In this document: in pieces, positions 1-8,049 of the stretch
How the letters are laid out: every line of letters starts with the position of its first letter
Position numbering within the stretch: position 1 is the stretch's first letter
NCBI GenBank assembly: GCA_900315175.1
Contig: OMYA01000003.1
Span: 124,001-188,000 of the forward strand
Direction: 5' to 3'
DNA from: an uncultured Bacteroidales bacterium
GTDB lineage: Bacteria; Bacteroidota; Bacteroidia; Bacteroidales; F082
DNA: 64,000 bases
Made by a program: the position numbers and the translations under genes
Notes under the pieces: model-generated
Database searches by the model: none
What the model was told of the DNA's origin: nothing
Seen by the model: only the letters and a program-made list of their open reading frames with translations

Positions 1-1844
1 TGATATTGCATATAAGCTTTTCCTTGGTGTGTGAGGCTGTCGGACAGTTCTTCCGGGAAGGTGTTTTTCACCACATGGTTGTTTGTGGTGATGACAAACT
101 CGCCTTCGTCGGTCTTCCAGCCGAGACCGCTGTATAACTCAAAGAATGCGAATGGCTTATAGCAGGTATTAAACACGTCTTTACTCCAGAAAAACTCATC
201 ATGATGCACACCTAATTGTGATAAAAGTGTGGCCGGGATGTCGGTGTTGCCACAAATTTTGTCATAGGTGGTCCCACGGAGTGAATCCTTCAGCGGCTCG
301 CCGCATATCAGCAACGGAATCTTATGATATTCAAATGATTCCAGCGGATGGTTCTTATACGAAGGGTGGCTGTGGTCGGCCATGAAGAGGAACAGTGTGT
401 TGTCATACCAAGGTTGCTGTTTAGCCCTGTCCATAAAGAGTTTTATGGCGATGTCGGTATATTTCGCCGAGTTGACGAACACCTTCTCAAGCTGAGGCCA
501 CTCGAGCTCCTCGAAAATCTTCGGATAGTCGTAAGGCGAGTGTGTGCTCAGGGTGAAAATAGTGGTGAAGAACGGCTCCGGCTGACTGTTGATGTCCTTG
601 GCTGCCCAAGGCAACATGTCGGTGTCCTGAATGCCTAGTTTTCCTTTATGGAAATGCTCATTCACGTCTTTGCCTTCAATAATCCTGTCGAATTCGTTGT
701 ATCTCAGATATGATAGGATGTTGCCATAATTAAGCTCGCCGCCGAAGTAGAAACTCGTGTAATATCCGAGAGAATCAAGCGGTTGGATGATTGACGGGAT
801 GGCGTAATACTTCTCCTGATGGTTGGTGATGGTGGTCACAGGGAGACCCGGCAGACCGCCGATTATTGAAGCTATCGCCTGTTGCGAGCGGTTTGCTGAT
901 GCATAGAAATTGGTAAACAGCAGTCCGTCTTTCTCAAGTTCATGGAAGTTAGGTGCTATGCTCGGGTCGCCACCAAGAGATTCAATCAAGTCTGCCGACC
1001 AGCTTTCGAGCAAGACTATCAACACGTTAGGACGTTCGGTCTTCAGAATATTAATAGTTGAGTCGCATTCCACCCGATGAGTCTCTTCGGTGATTCTCTT
1101 AGCCGTCTCGAAATCCATATAGTTGAAATGAGCGTTTTCCTTCACCTTGCGGTCGTTGGTGAGGTTTTCGGCAAGATTATAGACAGGATTCACCGTCATG
1201 ATGTTGACTATCTTATAGTTGCTGAAATATCCCGAGCTTGTCGAGATAGGTATCTCGTTGAAGCCGCCGCGCATTCCGATGAATATCAAGCCGAAAGTGA
1301 GGACAAACACCGCAGGATACATAAACCAGTCGATTTTTCTCTCGTGAATCTTGATTTTTGAGGGCTCTATCCATCTGACGTACCACCAGCAGAACAGCAC
1401 TGTGAAGCAAGCCCAAAGCGAGATGAGCAGCACTGTCTGTTGTGTTGATGCTGTGTTTATCACTTCCGAAGGATTCTCGAGATATGCTAAAGCCTTGGCG
1501 CTCAGCTTGGTGCCCCATTCACCGTAGATGCCTATCTCGCCCATCACAGCGAGAACATAGCCTGCTATTATTAGGTAAAAATACCAGCGCATCCAGCGAT
1601 AGTTGATATGCCGGTTGAAGCACATGCCGACAAACAGCACAAGGGCGGGCAGCGCCATGATGAAACACGCCGTCGCGATGTCAAGAGGCAGCGCCTTGAA
1701 GAAGCTCCTGAGAATCTCAGTAAACGGGACCATGTCAACATTAACGAGATGCCAATAGTTCACGATGAATACCACCCGCATCGTGGCAAACATTATCAGT
1801 AAGAATATCAATACCTTAAGAAGATAAATGACGTATTTTTTCAT
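1..1844 (-). CDS. LTA synthase-like membrane sulfatase-fold phosphotransferase (3' end off window)
   Basis: About 614 residues are visible and the C-terminus runs off the left edge. The N-terminal half has about five hydrophobic segments (MKKYVIYLLKVLIFLL onward). An extracytoplasmic alkaline-phosphatase-superfamily domain follows. The metal-binding start of that domain is the NVLIVLLESWSADL motif, the nucleophile region is ASANRSQQA (Ser320), and the distal metal site is FMADHSHP (Asp490, His491). Relatives transfer phosphoglycerol or phosphoethanolamine to lipids or glycans at the outer face of the inner membrane; which substrate applies here is unknown. Most LtaS/EptA-like relatives have Thr as nucleophile, so Ser is unusual. 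The start at 1844 is the first Met and lies 15 nt after a TATATTTG box. It is divergent from the yggS-like gene. Confidence 0.85.
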   Translation of the reverse strand, partial: MKKYVIYLLKVLIFLLIMFATMRVVFIVNYWHLVNVDMVPFTEILRSFFKALPLDIATACFIMALPALVLFVGMCFNRHINYRWMRWYFYLIIAGYVLAVMGEIGIYGEWGTKLSAKALAYLENPSEVINTASTQQTVLLISLWACFTVLFCWWYVRWIEPSKIKIHERKIDWFMYPAVFVLTFGLIFIGMRGGFNEIPISTSSGYFSNYKIVNIMTVNPVYNLAENLTNDRKVKENAHFNYMDFETAKRITEETHRVECDSTINILKTERPNVLIVLLESWSADLIESLGGDPSIAPNFHELEKDGLLFTNFYASANRSQQAIASIIGGLPGLPVTTITNHQEKYYAIPSIIQPLDSLGYYTSFYFGGELNYGNILSYLRYNEFDRIIEGKDVNEHFHKGKLGIQDTDMLPWAAKDINSQPEPFFTTIFTLSTHSPYDYPKIFEELEWPQLEKVFVNSAKYTDIAIKLFMDRAKQQPWYDNTLFLFMADHSHPSYKNHPLESFEYHKIPLLICGEPLKDSLRGTTYDKICGNTDIPATLLSQLGVHHDEFFWSKDVFNTCYKPFAFFELYSGLGWKTDEGEFVITTNNHVVKNTFPEELSDSLTHQGKAYMQY

Positions 1845-1859
1845 AATTCGAAATTTTTG

Positions 1860-1867
1860 CAAATATA
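1860..1867 (-). promoter_or_regulatory. Bacteroidota -7 box for the LTA synthase-like gene
   Basis: The minus strand reads TATATTTG, matching TAnnTTTG, 15 nt before the start codon. No clear -33 TTG is seen at the usual distance. Confidence 0.5.
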
Positions 1868-1872
1868 CAAAA

Positions 1873-1954
1873 AAGACTTTAGACTTTAGACCTTAAACCT
1901 TAGATTTTTTTTCAAGAAAAAAACTAAAGAATAACGACTAAAAACTAAAAACTT
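1873..1954. repeat. Heptad-repeat imperfect palindrome
   Basis: Four 7-nt units (agacttt, agacttt, agacctt, aaacctt; 1876-1903) face about four inverted units (actaaag, aataacg, actaaaa, actaaaa; 1923-1950) across an A/T-rich loop. It fills the divergent gap between the LTA synthase-like gene and the yggS-like gene. Similar arms occur near 20,309, 29,382 and 46,454. Confidence 0.6.
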
Positions 1955-1959
1955 TTTAC

Positions 1960-1967
1960 TAATTTTG
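1960..1967 (+). promoter_or_regulatory. -7 box for the yggS-like gene
   Basis: TAATTTTG matches TAnnTTTG exactly, 24 nt before the ATG at 1992. The -33 region lies inside the heptad palindrome. Confidence 0.6.
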
Positions 1968-1991
1968 CATTGTCATTAAAACTTTGTCATC

Positions 1992-2660
1992 ATGGTAAAG
2001 GAAAATTTGGAAACAGTAAGAAAAACAGTCCCTTCGGGAGTTTTGTTGGTGGCAGTGTCGAAAACAAAGCCTGTGGAGGACATCCAGGAGGCTTATGATG
2101 CAGGACAGCGTGTTTTCGGTGAGAACCACGCACTTGAAATGCGCGACAAACACGAGGTTTTGCCCAAGGACATCGACTGGCACTTCATCGGCCATCTGCA
2201 GACGAACAAGATAAAATACATAGTCCGGTTTGCGAAGATGATTCATTCAATCGACACCTTTAATTTATTGCAAGCCGTCAACAAAGAAGCGGCAAAACAT
2301 GATGTTGTTGTCAATTGCCTGTTGCAGTTCCACATCGCCGAAGAGGAGACGAAGTTCGGTTTAAACATGGAAGAAGCTGAGGAAATCTTGAATTCCGACG
2401 TGTATAAATCAATGAAAAACGTGCGCATCTGCGGCGTAATGGGAATGGCGACCAACACCGACGACATGAATCAGGTTCGCAAGGAATTCAAGCACCTGAA
2501 AGAGATCTTCACCACCCTGAAAGTCAAGTATTTCAACAGCTGTGAGTGGTTTAAGGAGATCTCGATGGGGATGTCGCACGATTATCCTATCGCCATCGAA
2601 GAAGGCTCAACCATGGTTAGAGTCGGGAGCAAAATTTTTGGAGAGAGACATTATAATTAA
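1992..2660 (+). CDS. YggS/PLPBP-family pyridoxal phosphate homeostasis protein
   Basis: This 222-residue protein matches the single-domain TIM-barrel PLP-binding family (YggS/PROSC). The PLP lysine is Lys24 in the VAVSKTKPV motif, followed by the family motifs FGENHALEM (QE-N region), WHFIGHLQTNK and CGVMGMATNTDD. The phosphate-binding end is SMGMSHDYPIAIEEGSTMVRVG. Family members buffer free PLP in the cytosol and affect amino-acid and keto-acid pools; no catalytic turnover is established. The length is normal, slightly short at the N-terminus. It is monocistronic, with a TAATTTTG promoter upstream and repeats downstream. Confidence 0.95.
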   Translation: MVKENLETVRKTVPSGVLLVAVSKTKPVEDIQEAYDAGQRVFGENHALEMRDKHEVLPKDIDWHFIGHLQTNKIKYIVRFAKMIHSIDTFNLLQAVNKEAAKHDVVVNCLLQFHIAEEETKFGLNMEEAEEILNSDVYKSMKNVRICGVMGMATNTDDMNQVRKEFKHLKEIFTTLKVKYFNSCEWFKEISMGMSHDYPIAIEEGSTMVRVGSKIFGERHYN

Positions 2661-2992
2661 TTTGGATGCCCTAAAGGACAGAAATCAAAAAAATACTTGG
2701 AAGAACATTTTGAATGATTTTTAAAAAGATTTTGAAAGATTTTGAGCCGAAGGCGACCGATTAGTTTAAAAGATAAGAGTTAAGAGTTAAGAGTTAAGAG
2801 TTAAAAGAGAGATTTTAGGATTATTTGGGAAGAATATTTTGAATGATTTTGAAAGATTTTTAAAAAGATTTTGAAAGATTTTGAGCCGTAGGCGACCGAT
2901 TAGTTTAAGAGTTAAGAGTTAAGAGTTAAAAGATAACAGATATTTTTAAGATTTTGAGCCGCAGACGACCAAATAAAAAAGATCATACAATT
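2661..2992. repeat. Repeat-filled intergenic region before nadE
   Basis: No gene is seen here. A unit of about 130 nt occurs twice (from about 2690 and about 2820): an attttgaatgatttt/gaaagattttgag tract, then gccgNaggcgaccgattagttt, then an agagtta heptad array. The array has four units at about 2767-2797 and three at about 2908-2930. A third shorter copy of the gattttgagccg core (gccgcagacgacc) lies at about 2950-2971, just before nadE. The three cores differ at single bases, which suggests old tandem duplication. Confidence 0.75.
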
Positions 2993-3739
2993 ATGAAAGA
3001 TTTTGATGCAAAAACAGTTAAAAACCAGGTAGTTCAATGGATTAGAGACTGGTTCGAAGTGAATGGTCCGGACTGTAACGCTGTGGTCGCTATCTCAGGT
3101 GGCAAGGACAGCAGCATAGTGGCTGGATTGTGCGTCGAGGCGCTCGGCAAAGACCGTGTTTACGGCGTGACAATGCCAAACGGGATACAAAAAGACATCT
3201 CCGACAGCATGAAGCTCATCAACCATCTCGGAATAAAATATGTCTGTGTAAACATTGGCGAGACCTACAACGCCCTCATGAAAGAGGTGAAAGAACAGCT
3301 TGAGACACTTGGCAAAGACATTGCAAATCAGACAGTTATCAACATGCCTCCACGCCTGAGGATGACGGCAGCATACGCGGTGTCACAGTCTGTTAACGGC
3401 CGTGTCGCCAACACCTGCAACCTCTCGGAAGACTGGGTGGGATATTCGACAAGATATGGTGACGCTGCTGGTGACTTCTCCCCTCTCGGCGGACTCACAG
3501 TGCAAGAGGTGAAGGCTATCGGCAAAGAACTTGGGCTGCCAATCGACTTGGTTGAAAAGACCCCTTCTGACGGCCTCTGCGGCAAGAGCGACGAGGACAA
3601 TTTAGGTTTCACCTACGCCACCTTAGATAAATATATAAGAACGGGCGTTTGCGAAGACCCGGTTATCAAGGCAAAGATTGACGACAAGCACGCCAAGAAT
3701 CTGTTCAAGCTGGAACCGATCCCACATTTCTCGCTATAA
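2993..3739 (+). CDS. nadE: NH3-dependent NAD+ synthetase
   Basis: This 248-residue protein catalyses the last step of NAD synthesis, ATP-dependent amidation of nicotinate adenine dinucleotide. The N-type ATP pyrophosphatase loop is SGGKDSS at residues 35-41. The NaAD/ATP-binding stretch includes NMPPRLRMTAAYAV and ANTCNLSEDWVGYSTRYGD. There is no nitrilase/glutaminase domain, so it should use free ammonia. An in-frame start exists 39 nt upstream, but that extension is basic and encoded by the repeat, so the ATG at 2993 followed by KDFDAKTVK is preferred. The gene is convergent with the FISUMP lipoprotein, with a shared terminator between them. Confidence 0.95.
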   Translation: MKDFDAKTVKNQVVQWIRDWFEVNGPDCNAVVAISGGKDSSIVAGLCVEALGKDRVYGVTMPNGIQKDISDSMKLINHLGIKYVCVNIGETYNALMKEVKEQLETLGKDIANQTVINMPPRLRMTAAYAVSQSVNGRVANTCNLSEDWVGYSTRYGDAAGDFSPLGGLTVQEVKAIGKELGLPIDLVEKTPSDGLCGKSDEDNLGFTYATLDKYIRTGVCEDPVIKAKIDDKHAKNLFKLEPIPHFSL

Positions 3740-3759
3740 GAATATGTTGTGAAATGAAT

Positions 3760-3791
3760 AAAAAAGCCCGGCTTAAAACCGAGCTTTTTTT
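3760..3791. terminator. Bidirectional intrinsic terminator
   Basis: The stem aaaaaagcccgg / ccgagctttttt has one mismatch and a short loop (cttaaaa region). The A-run on one side and T-run on the other let it work for nadE on the plus strand and possibly for the convergent minus-strand gene. Confidence 0.85.
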
Positions 3792-3814
3792 ATGTTAATT
3801 ATCAATGTCATCAA

Positions 3815-5752
3815 CTAGCGGGCAAGACGGACTGAATAACCTAAAGATCTGGCTTTAAACTTCACATCTATGCCTGAGCTTCCTGAGATATACCAACAAC
3901 ATGCTGCAACGTCATTGTAATAAGTAGACAGCCAGTAATAACCACTGCTGTTAATGGATTTTACTTTCATTTTGCCACTAGTCACTTCATGATAACCTGC
4001 AGCTGGCAAATATATTGCTCCATTACTCTCAAGAAAAGTTGCCAAAGCAGTAAAATCATCAAATATATTGTTATTCCATGCAGTCACATATGTATTAATC
4101 GTACCGTCATTAATCCAATCTTCCGGGAAAAACATCATTCCATTTTGATAATATGGGTCTATTTTGGGTTTATATATTTGTGCTGAAGCTCTTTTCCCCA
4201 ATGCATTTAATCTATATTTCAACAAATAATCACATTCGTCTTTGGTAAGCAAACGCCAGTCATCGTGACCGCCAAGGTTTGCATCATTGGCAACTGCACC
4301 CCAATCAGATTTGTTCATTACAGACAATCCATGAGACCCTGTAGGTCCATAATATGCATTGGAATTTGTATGATTAGTACTATATGGCATATAATAGTTT
4401 TGCAAAATTCCATACTGTGAATCCTGGAATCCTGTGCATCCCCAACCAAAATGGTCAACAACATCCTGTAATGCATAATCTTCACCAACCTCAACAGAAG
4501 TAGTCTCAACAACATCATATTGGTGTTCCATGAAACTCCATTCACCAGTAGATTTTCTGTACATCAAATTGCCTGGAGCAAAACGGACCGCATTGCCATT
4601 AGCGCTTACGACAAAGACCCTGTTATTCTTGTTATTTGCGGAATTATCCACCGCAATGGCGTTATTTCCGTAAAGGAAATTGTTGTTATCCGACAAGGCG
4701 GGAACTGTAACTCCATCGTAATAATCATAGATATCGATTTCAACATCAGGACCTGTATACGAATAATAATCAGTTCTGTTGTACACCATTCCCATTGATT
4801 TTCTTTCCACATCACTTAACAACAGAATTCCCCATTTTTCTGTTTCATTAAATGAATAAAGTGAAATGGCATCCAGTTTTTCGGTAGGAGCTATTGAATT
4901 ATTGGTAAAATCAATTTTAGCTTCGCACAGCATATTGCTAATCTTCACCTTCTTGTTTGTACCTTCAGCAAAATCAAACTCCACCAAGGCGCATTTGTTG
5001 GTCAGGCCGCAATAAAAGCTTGTCTGTCCTTCGATATATTCAGCGCGTCCCATTGAGAGTACAGGGAGTTTGCTGCTTTGGTTTGAAATATCGACAGTCA
5101 AAGACTCTGTGCCAGGCTCAAGGTCTTTGGTTACCAAACCTCCAAGGAAGTAGAAATACAGGTCGTCAGTAGGGTCGTTGACAGTGATATTGCCTACGAA
5201 AGGTCCGTCGTTGACGCTGCATGTCAACTTACCGGCATAGAGACCGCCATTGCCGACGTACATGACATCGCCTGCCTCATAAGTGATAGGCACATAGCCA
5301 GGACCCGGCTCGATGACATGTCTGCCGCCATTGCCTACATTAAGTGTGATGTTAACGGTTTCTCCATTTGTGGTTATTGTTTGCAACTTTTTACCGCATT
5401 GTGTTAGTGTGAGCGTCATCACGCAAGCCAACAACAAGGCGGAAGTCTTTTTCAGTGAGCGTTTGCTGCGAGCGATGGCGTAACCTGCGCCAGCTGCCAA
5501 CATTATCAGCAATCCGCTTCCGAGTGGCAATGATGACCCTTGTGTAGGGTCGAAGCCGTAAGGTGTCGGGGCTTCTCCGAATGGGTCGTTCAACAAACCA
5601 TACACAATGTCAATGTCACGATTGTTGATGTTGTCGCCAAAACCGCCACGGAAAAACGTGTCGTTTTGAGCGTTCATTGTTTGCGGCAATAGCGCGAGCG
5701 CTATTGCCGCAAACATGACAAAGTCTTTCAGTTTTTCTGCCGTTGTTTTCAT
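3815..5752 (-). CDS. FISUMP-domain lipoprotein with a double export signal
   Basis: The protein has 645 residues from the Met at 5752; a 21-residue upstream extension is rejected because the MKTTAEKLK start gives a clean signal peptide. A signal peptide covers residues about 1-29 (cleavage after NAQ). After about 45 residues comes a PLGSGLLIMLAAGAGY transmembrane stretch with a basic tail (76-102), resembling a C-terminal sorting segment. A second hydrophobic run then ends in a lipobox (LTLTQC, Cys119). The middle has NVGNGG and YVGNGG motifs. The C-terminal part (about 400-645) is a FISUMP/DUF1566-like domain with FGWGCTGF, DDWRLLTKDE, YWLS and the final GYSVRLAR. The function is unknown, with a cell-surface role likely. 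The order of signals suggests fusion of two exported proteins. Confidence 0.8.
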   Translation of the reverse strand: MKTTAEKLKDFVMFAAIALALLPQTMNAQNDTFFRGGFGDNINNRDIDIVYGLLNDPFGEAPTPYGFDPTQGSSLPLGSGLLIMLAAGAGYAIARSKRSLKKTSALLLACVMTLTLTQCGKKLQTITTNGETVNITLNVGNGGRHVIEPGPGYVPITYEAGDVMYVGNGGLYAGKLTCSVNDGPFVGNITVNDPTDDLYFYFLGGLVTKDLEPGTESLTVDISNQSSKLPVLSMGRAEYIEGQTSFYCGLTNKCALVEFDFAEGTNKKVKISNMLCEAKIDFTNNSIAPTEKLDAISLYSFNETEKWGILLLSDVERKSMGMVYNRTDYYSYTGPDVEIDIYDYYDGVTVPALSDNNNFLYGNNAIAVDNSANNKNNRVFVVSANGNAVRFAPGNLMYRKSTGEWSFMEHQYDVVETTSVEVGEDYALQDVVDHFGWGCTGFQDSQYGILQNYYMPYSTNHTNSNAYYGPTGSHGLSVMNKSDWGAVANDANLGGHDDWRLLTKDECDYLLKYRLNALGKRASAQIYKPKIDPYYQNGMMFFPEDWINDGTINTYVTAWNNNIFDDFTALATFLESNGAIYLPAAGYHEVTSGKMKVKSINSSGYYWLSTYYNDVAACCWYISGSSGIDVKFKARSLGYSVRLAR

Positions 5753-5790
5753 CTTTTTTTTATCTTTTTTAGTAATAAAATTGGAAGCGG

Positions 5791-5798
5791 CAAAAATA
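5791..5798 (-). promoter_or_regulatory. -7 box for the FISUMP lipoprotein
   Basis: The minus strand reads TATTTTTG, 38 nt before the ATG at 5752. No good -33 TTG is visible, which fits a promoter needing an activator at the direct repeats just upstream. Confidence 0.6.
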
Positions 5799-5823
5799 GA
5801 CTTTTGACACGACATAAACTTTA

Positions 5824-5895
5824 TTCTGCGTGTAATTCGTTGTTATCTACGTGTAAAAAAATTTACTCTGCGTGTACTTTTTTATTCTGCGTGTA
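5824..5895 (-). repeat. Four 21-bp-phased direct repeats upstream of a promoter
   Basis: On the minus strand the unit TACACGyAGA(A/G/T) occurs at 5885-5895, 5866-5876, 5845-5855 and 5824-5834. The spacings are 19, 21 and 21 nt. The two leftmost units lie between genes. The 5866 and 5885 units fall in the last codons of the PHP-domain gene. The array sits just upstream of the FISUMP gene's TATTTTTG box, where activator sites would be expected. Confidence 0.75.
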
Positions 5896-7080
5896 TTTTT
5901 GCACCAGCTTGACAATAACCAAGATGATGCCAAGATAAACCATCCACAACGCAGCTGTCCAGATGTAAGAGACGTGGTCGAGGCGTTGTTTTATGATGTC
6001 CGAACTCTCGTGGCGGGTGATTGGATTAAGCCACATGGTGGTGCCGTCAAAGAATGTCAGGACGGTGCGGACGTACTGGTCGGTAGGCAGAATTTTATAT
6101 GAAGCACGGAAGACCGAGTCTGCGTCGTCATGCCATTCTGATTTCAAGACAGTGCCTCCTTGGCCTATAAACTCAGCCTTATTTATTGGTTTGGTTACGC
6201 TTACCATAAAATCGTTGCCATTAAGTTTGGCACAATTTAAATAAGGTATATCGCGTTTGAAGCGTTTCACCTTGCAATCCATCTGTTCCTCGCGGTCGAG
6301 GTAGAAGTCGACACCCACTGCCTTGCCCGAAAGAAGAGCGTCGTAAAGCTGGCTCGCGTCATTGTCTTTGGCGTTGAGATAAGTGATTTTCAGCGCTATA
6401 TCATTGACTTTCAGCACATCATGAGTGTCATCGTCGGCAATGAGATACACCAGATGACCGTTGGAAAGCGCCATGTCCCAGTACTCAGGCGAGTTGACAA
6501 AGCCGTTCAAAACCTCCAAAACCTTATAGTTGCTGAGATATTTCATGTCGCTGACATTATAACTGCCGTCGACGAAGCTCGGATGTGCCACCGCAACCAC
6601 CCTGTTCTGCTCACCCAACCTGTTGAGCATGTGCTGTTTATGACTCAACGTCTGATAGAAAAAATAGTCGATACGGCGCACTTTTTTTGTGCCGAGACAC
6701 ACCTGATGCGTCTTCCAGACATTGTAGCCGTGCTCATAGCCAGGGATAAAACCCGGGTCGCGACCGTTTTCATAGCCGTTCACCTTGTTATAATCGGAAA
6801 TTCCGACGTGATCGTAGCCGAAAAGACGGTACATGCTGTCGTAAACCGCATTGCCGTTATTTCTACCGTTGGTGACGCCGCCATACTGACGCGTATGACC
6901 ATGGAAATTGCAGCATTTCCAATAGGTTGAGTCGATATCCTGATAAGGGTTATGCAGATAATCGCCATGAAAAGGCACCGGCTCGTCGAAGACATAAACC
7001 GGCACAAAAACATTCATCGCGATGAGCAGACCTACGAATGCAATTATAAGATATAACAGATATTTCAGAATTTTTTTCAT
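5863..7080 (-). CDS. Membrane-anchored PHP-domain metallophosphoesterase
   Basis: This 405-residue protein starts at MKKILKYLLYL (7080); the extension to 7182 is rejected because it would cross the promoter of this gene and run into the divergent gene. One transmembrane segment lies near residues 7-29 and another near 375-397. PHP metal-ligand motifs are FHGHT (His60, His62), GISDYN, GYEHGYN, VAVAHPSF and IADDDTHD. The family contains metal-dependent phosphoesterases and phosphatases. The catalytic domain is predicted to be outside the membrane between the two segments. The substrate is unknown. The C-terminal codons overlap the 21-bp repeats that precede the next gene on the strand. Confidence 0.8.
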   Translation of the reverse strand: MKKILKYLLYLIIAFVGLLIAMNVFVPVYVFDEPVPFHGDYLHNPYQDIDSTYWKCCNFHGHTRQYGGVTNGRNNGNAVYDSMYRLFGYDHVGISDYNKVNGYENGRDPGFIPGYEHGYNVWKTHQVCLGTKKVRRIDYFFYQTLSHKQHMLNRLGEQNRVVAVAHPSFVDGSYNVSDMKYLSNYKVLEVLNGFVNSPEYWDMALSNGHLVYLIADDDTHDVLKVNDIALKITYLNAKDNDASQLYDALLSGKAVGVDFYLDREEQMDCKVKRFKRDIPYLNCAKLNGNDFMVSVTKPINKAEFIGQGGTVLKSEWHDDADSVFRASYKILPTDQYVRTVLTFFDGTTMWLNPITRHESSDIIKQRLDHVSYIWTAALWMVYLGIILVIVKLVQKYTQNKKVHAE

Positions 7081-7099
7081 TTTCACAACTATCAAACTA

Positions 7100-7107
7100 C
7101 AAAAATA
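7100..7107 (-). promoter_or_regulatory. -7 box for the PHP-domain gene
   Basis: The minus strand reads TATTTTTG, 19 nt upstream of the ATG at 7080. Confidence 0.55.
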
Positions 7108-7143
7108 CAAAATTATTTTGAACGAAGAAACAATTATTTTATC

Positions 7144-7151
7144 TATTTTTG
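7144..7151 (+). promoter_or_regulatory. -7 box for the EamA exporter operon, leaderless
   Basis: TATTTTTG is followed by only four bases (cgcc) before the ATG at 7156. If transcription begins about 5 nt after the box, the mRNA would start at or next to the start codon. Confidence 0.6.
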
Positions 7152-7155
7152 CGCC

Positions 7156-8049
7156 ATGAAAAATAGAAATTACATAGTTCACATAGCAGGCGTTATCGCC
7201 ATGGTTATCTGGGGGTTATCGTTCATCTGGTCGACGCAGGTGTACCGAAACCTGAACCCCACAGCAACGATTTTCCTACGTCTGGTTATCGCTACGATAT
7301 TCTTCACAGCGATACTTTTCATGTTCAAGTTAAATGAGAAAGTCGAGCGGAAACACCTTGGGTTGTTTGCCTTGGCGGCGTTGTTTGAGCCGTTTCTGTA
7401 CTTCATTTTCGAGGGTTACGGTTTGAAAAACACCTCCCCTATCATCGGATCCGCCATCATCGCGATGATTCCGCTGGTGACACCTATCGCAGCGTCGGTT
7501 TTCCTGAAGGAAAGACTCTCGCCGATGAACATTTTAGGTCTCATAGTGTCGTTCTTTGGCGTGATGGTGATGCTCATTAACAAAGACCTTGAATTTGTGG
7601 CATCTCCAAAAGGAGTGCTCTTCCTGTTCAGCGCGGTGGTCGTGGCGGTGGGTTATTCCATCTCGTTGGCAAAGCTCACAAAGCTTTATAAGCCATTGAC
7701 AATCACTTGGATGCAGAATATCATCGGTATGATTTATTTCATTCCGCTGACGATAATAATGGAGCAGTTTGAGCCGTCGAATTTCGGCAACGTTGGCGCA
7801 TACATCGTGCCGTTGGTATGCCTCGGAACGCTTTGCAGCGCCGTCGCATACTCATTGTGGGCTTACGCTTTCAGCAAGCTCGGTGCGTCGAGAGCCAACG
7901 TCTACAGCAATCTCATCCCTGTGTTTACTGGCATTTTCAGCTTCATTTTAGGTATTGAGATGCTGTCGACAAACAAGATTTTGGGTATTGTGATGGTCGT
8001 CGTCGGCTTGATTTTCTCGCAGTTAAGAAAGAAGGAGGCCAAGGCATGA
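7156..8049 (+). CDS. EamA/DMT-family transporter
   Basis: This 297-residue polytopic protein has about ten hydrophobic segments forming two EamA repeats. Characteristic stretches are VIWGLSFIWSTQVYRNLNP in the first repeat, and LCSAVAYSLWAYAFSKLGA and SNLIPVFTGIFSFILGIE in the second. Family members are inner-membrane drug/metabolite transporters, usually exporters of amino acids or related small molecules; the substrate cannot be read from sequence. It overlaps the SpoU methyltransferase gene by 4 bp, so the two are translated together. It is divergent from the PHP gene. Confidence 0.92.
   Translation: MKNRNYIVHIAGVIAMVIWGLSFIWSTQVYRNLNPTATIFLRLVIATIFFTAILFMFKLNEKVERKHLGLFALAALFEPFLYFIFEGYGLKNTSPIIGSAIIAMIPLVTPIAASVFLKERLSPMNILGLIVSFFGVMVMLINKDLEFVASPKGVLFLFSAVVVAVGYSISLAKLTKLYKPLTITWMQNIIGMIYFIPLTIIMEQFEPSNFGNVGAYIVPLVCLGTLCSAVAYSLWAYAFSKLGASRANVYSNLIPVFTGIFSFILGIEMLSTNKILGIVMVVVGLIFSQLRKKEAKA

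Noticed and set aside
6421..6930. 169-residue plus-strand ORF inside the PHP gene
   Set aside because: Antisense to a gene with clear PHP motifs; no promoter or homology-like motif.
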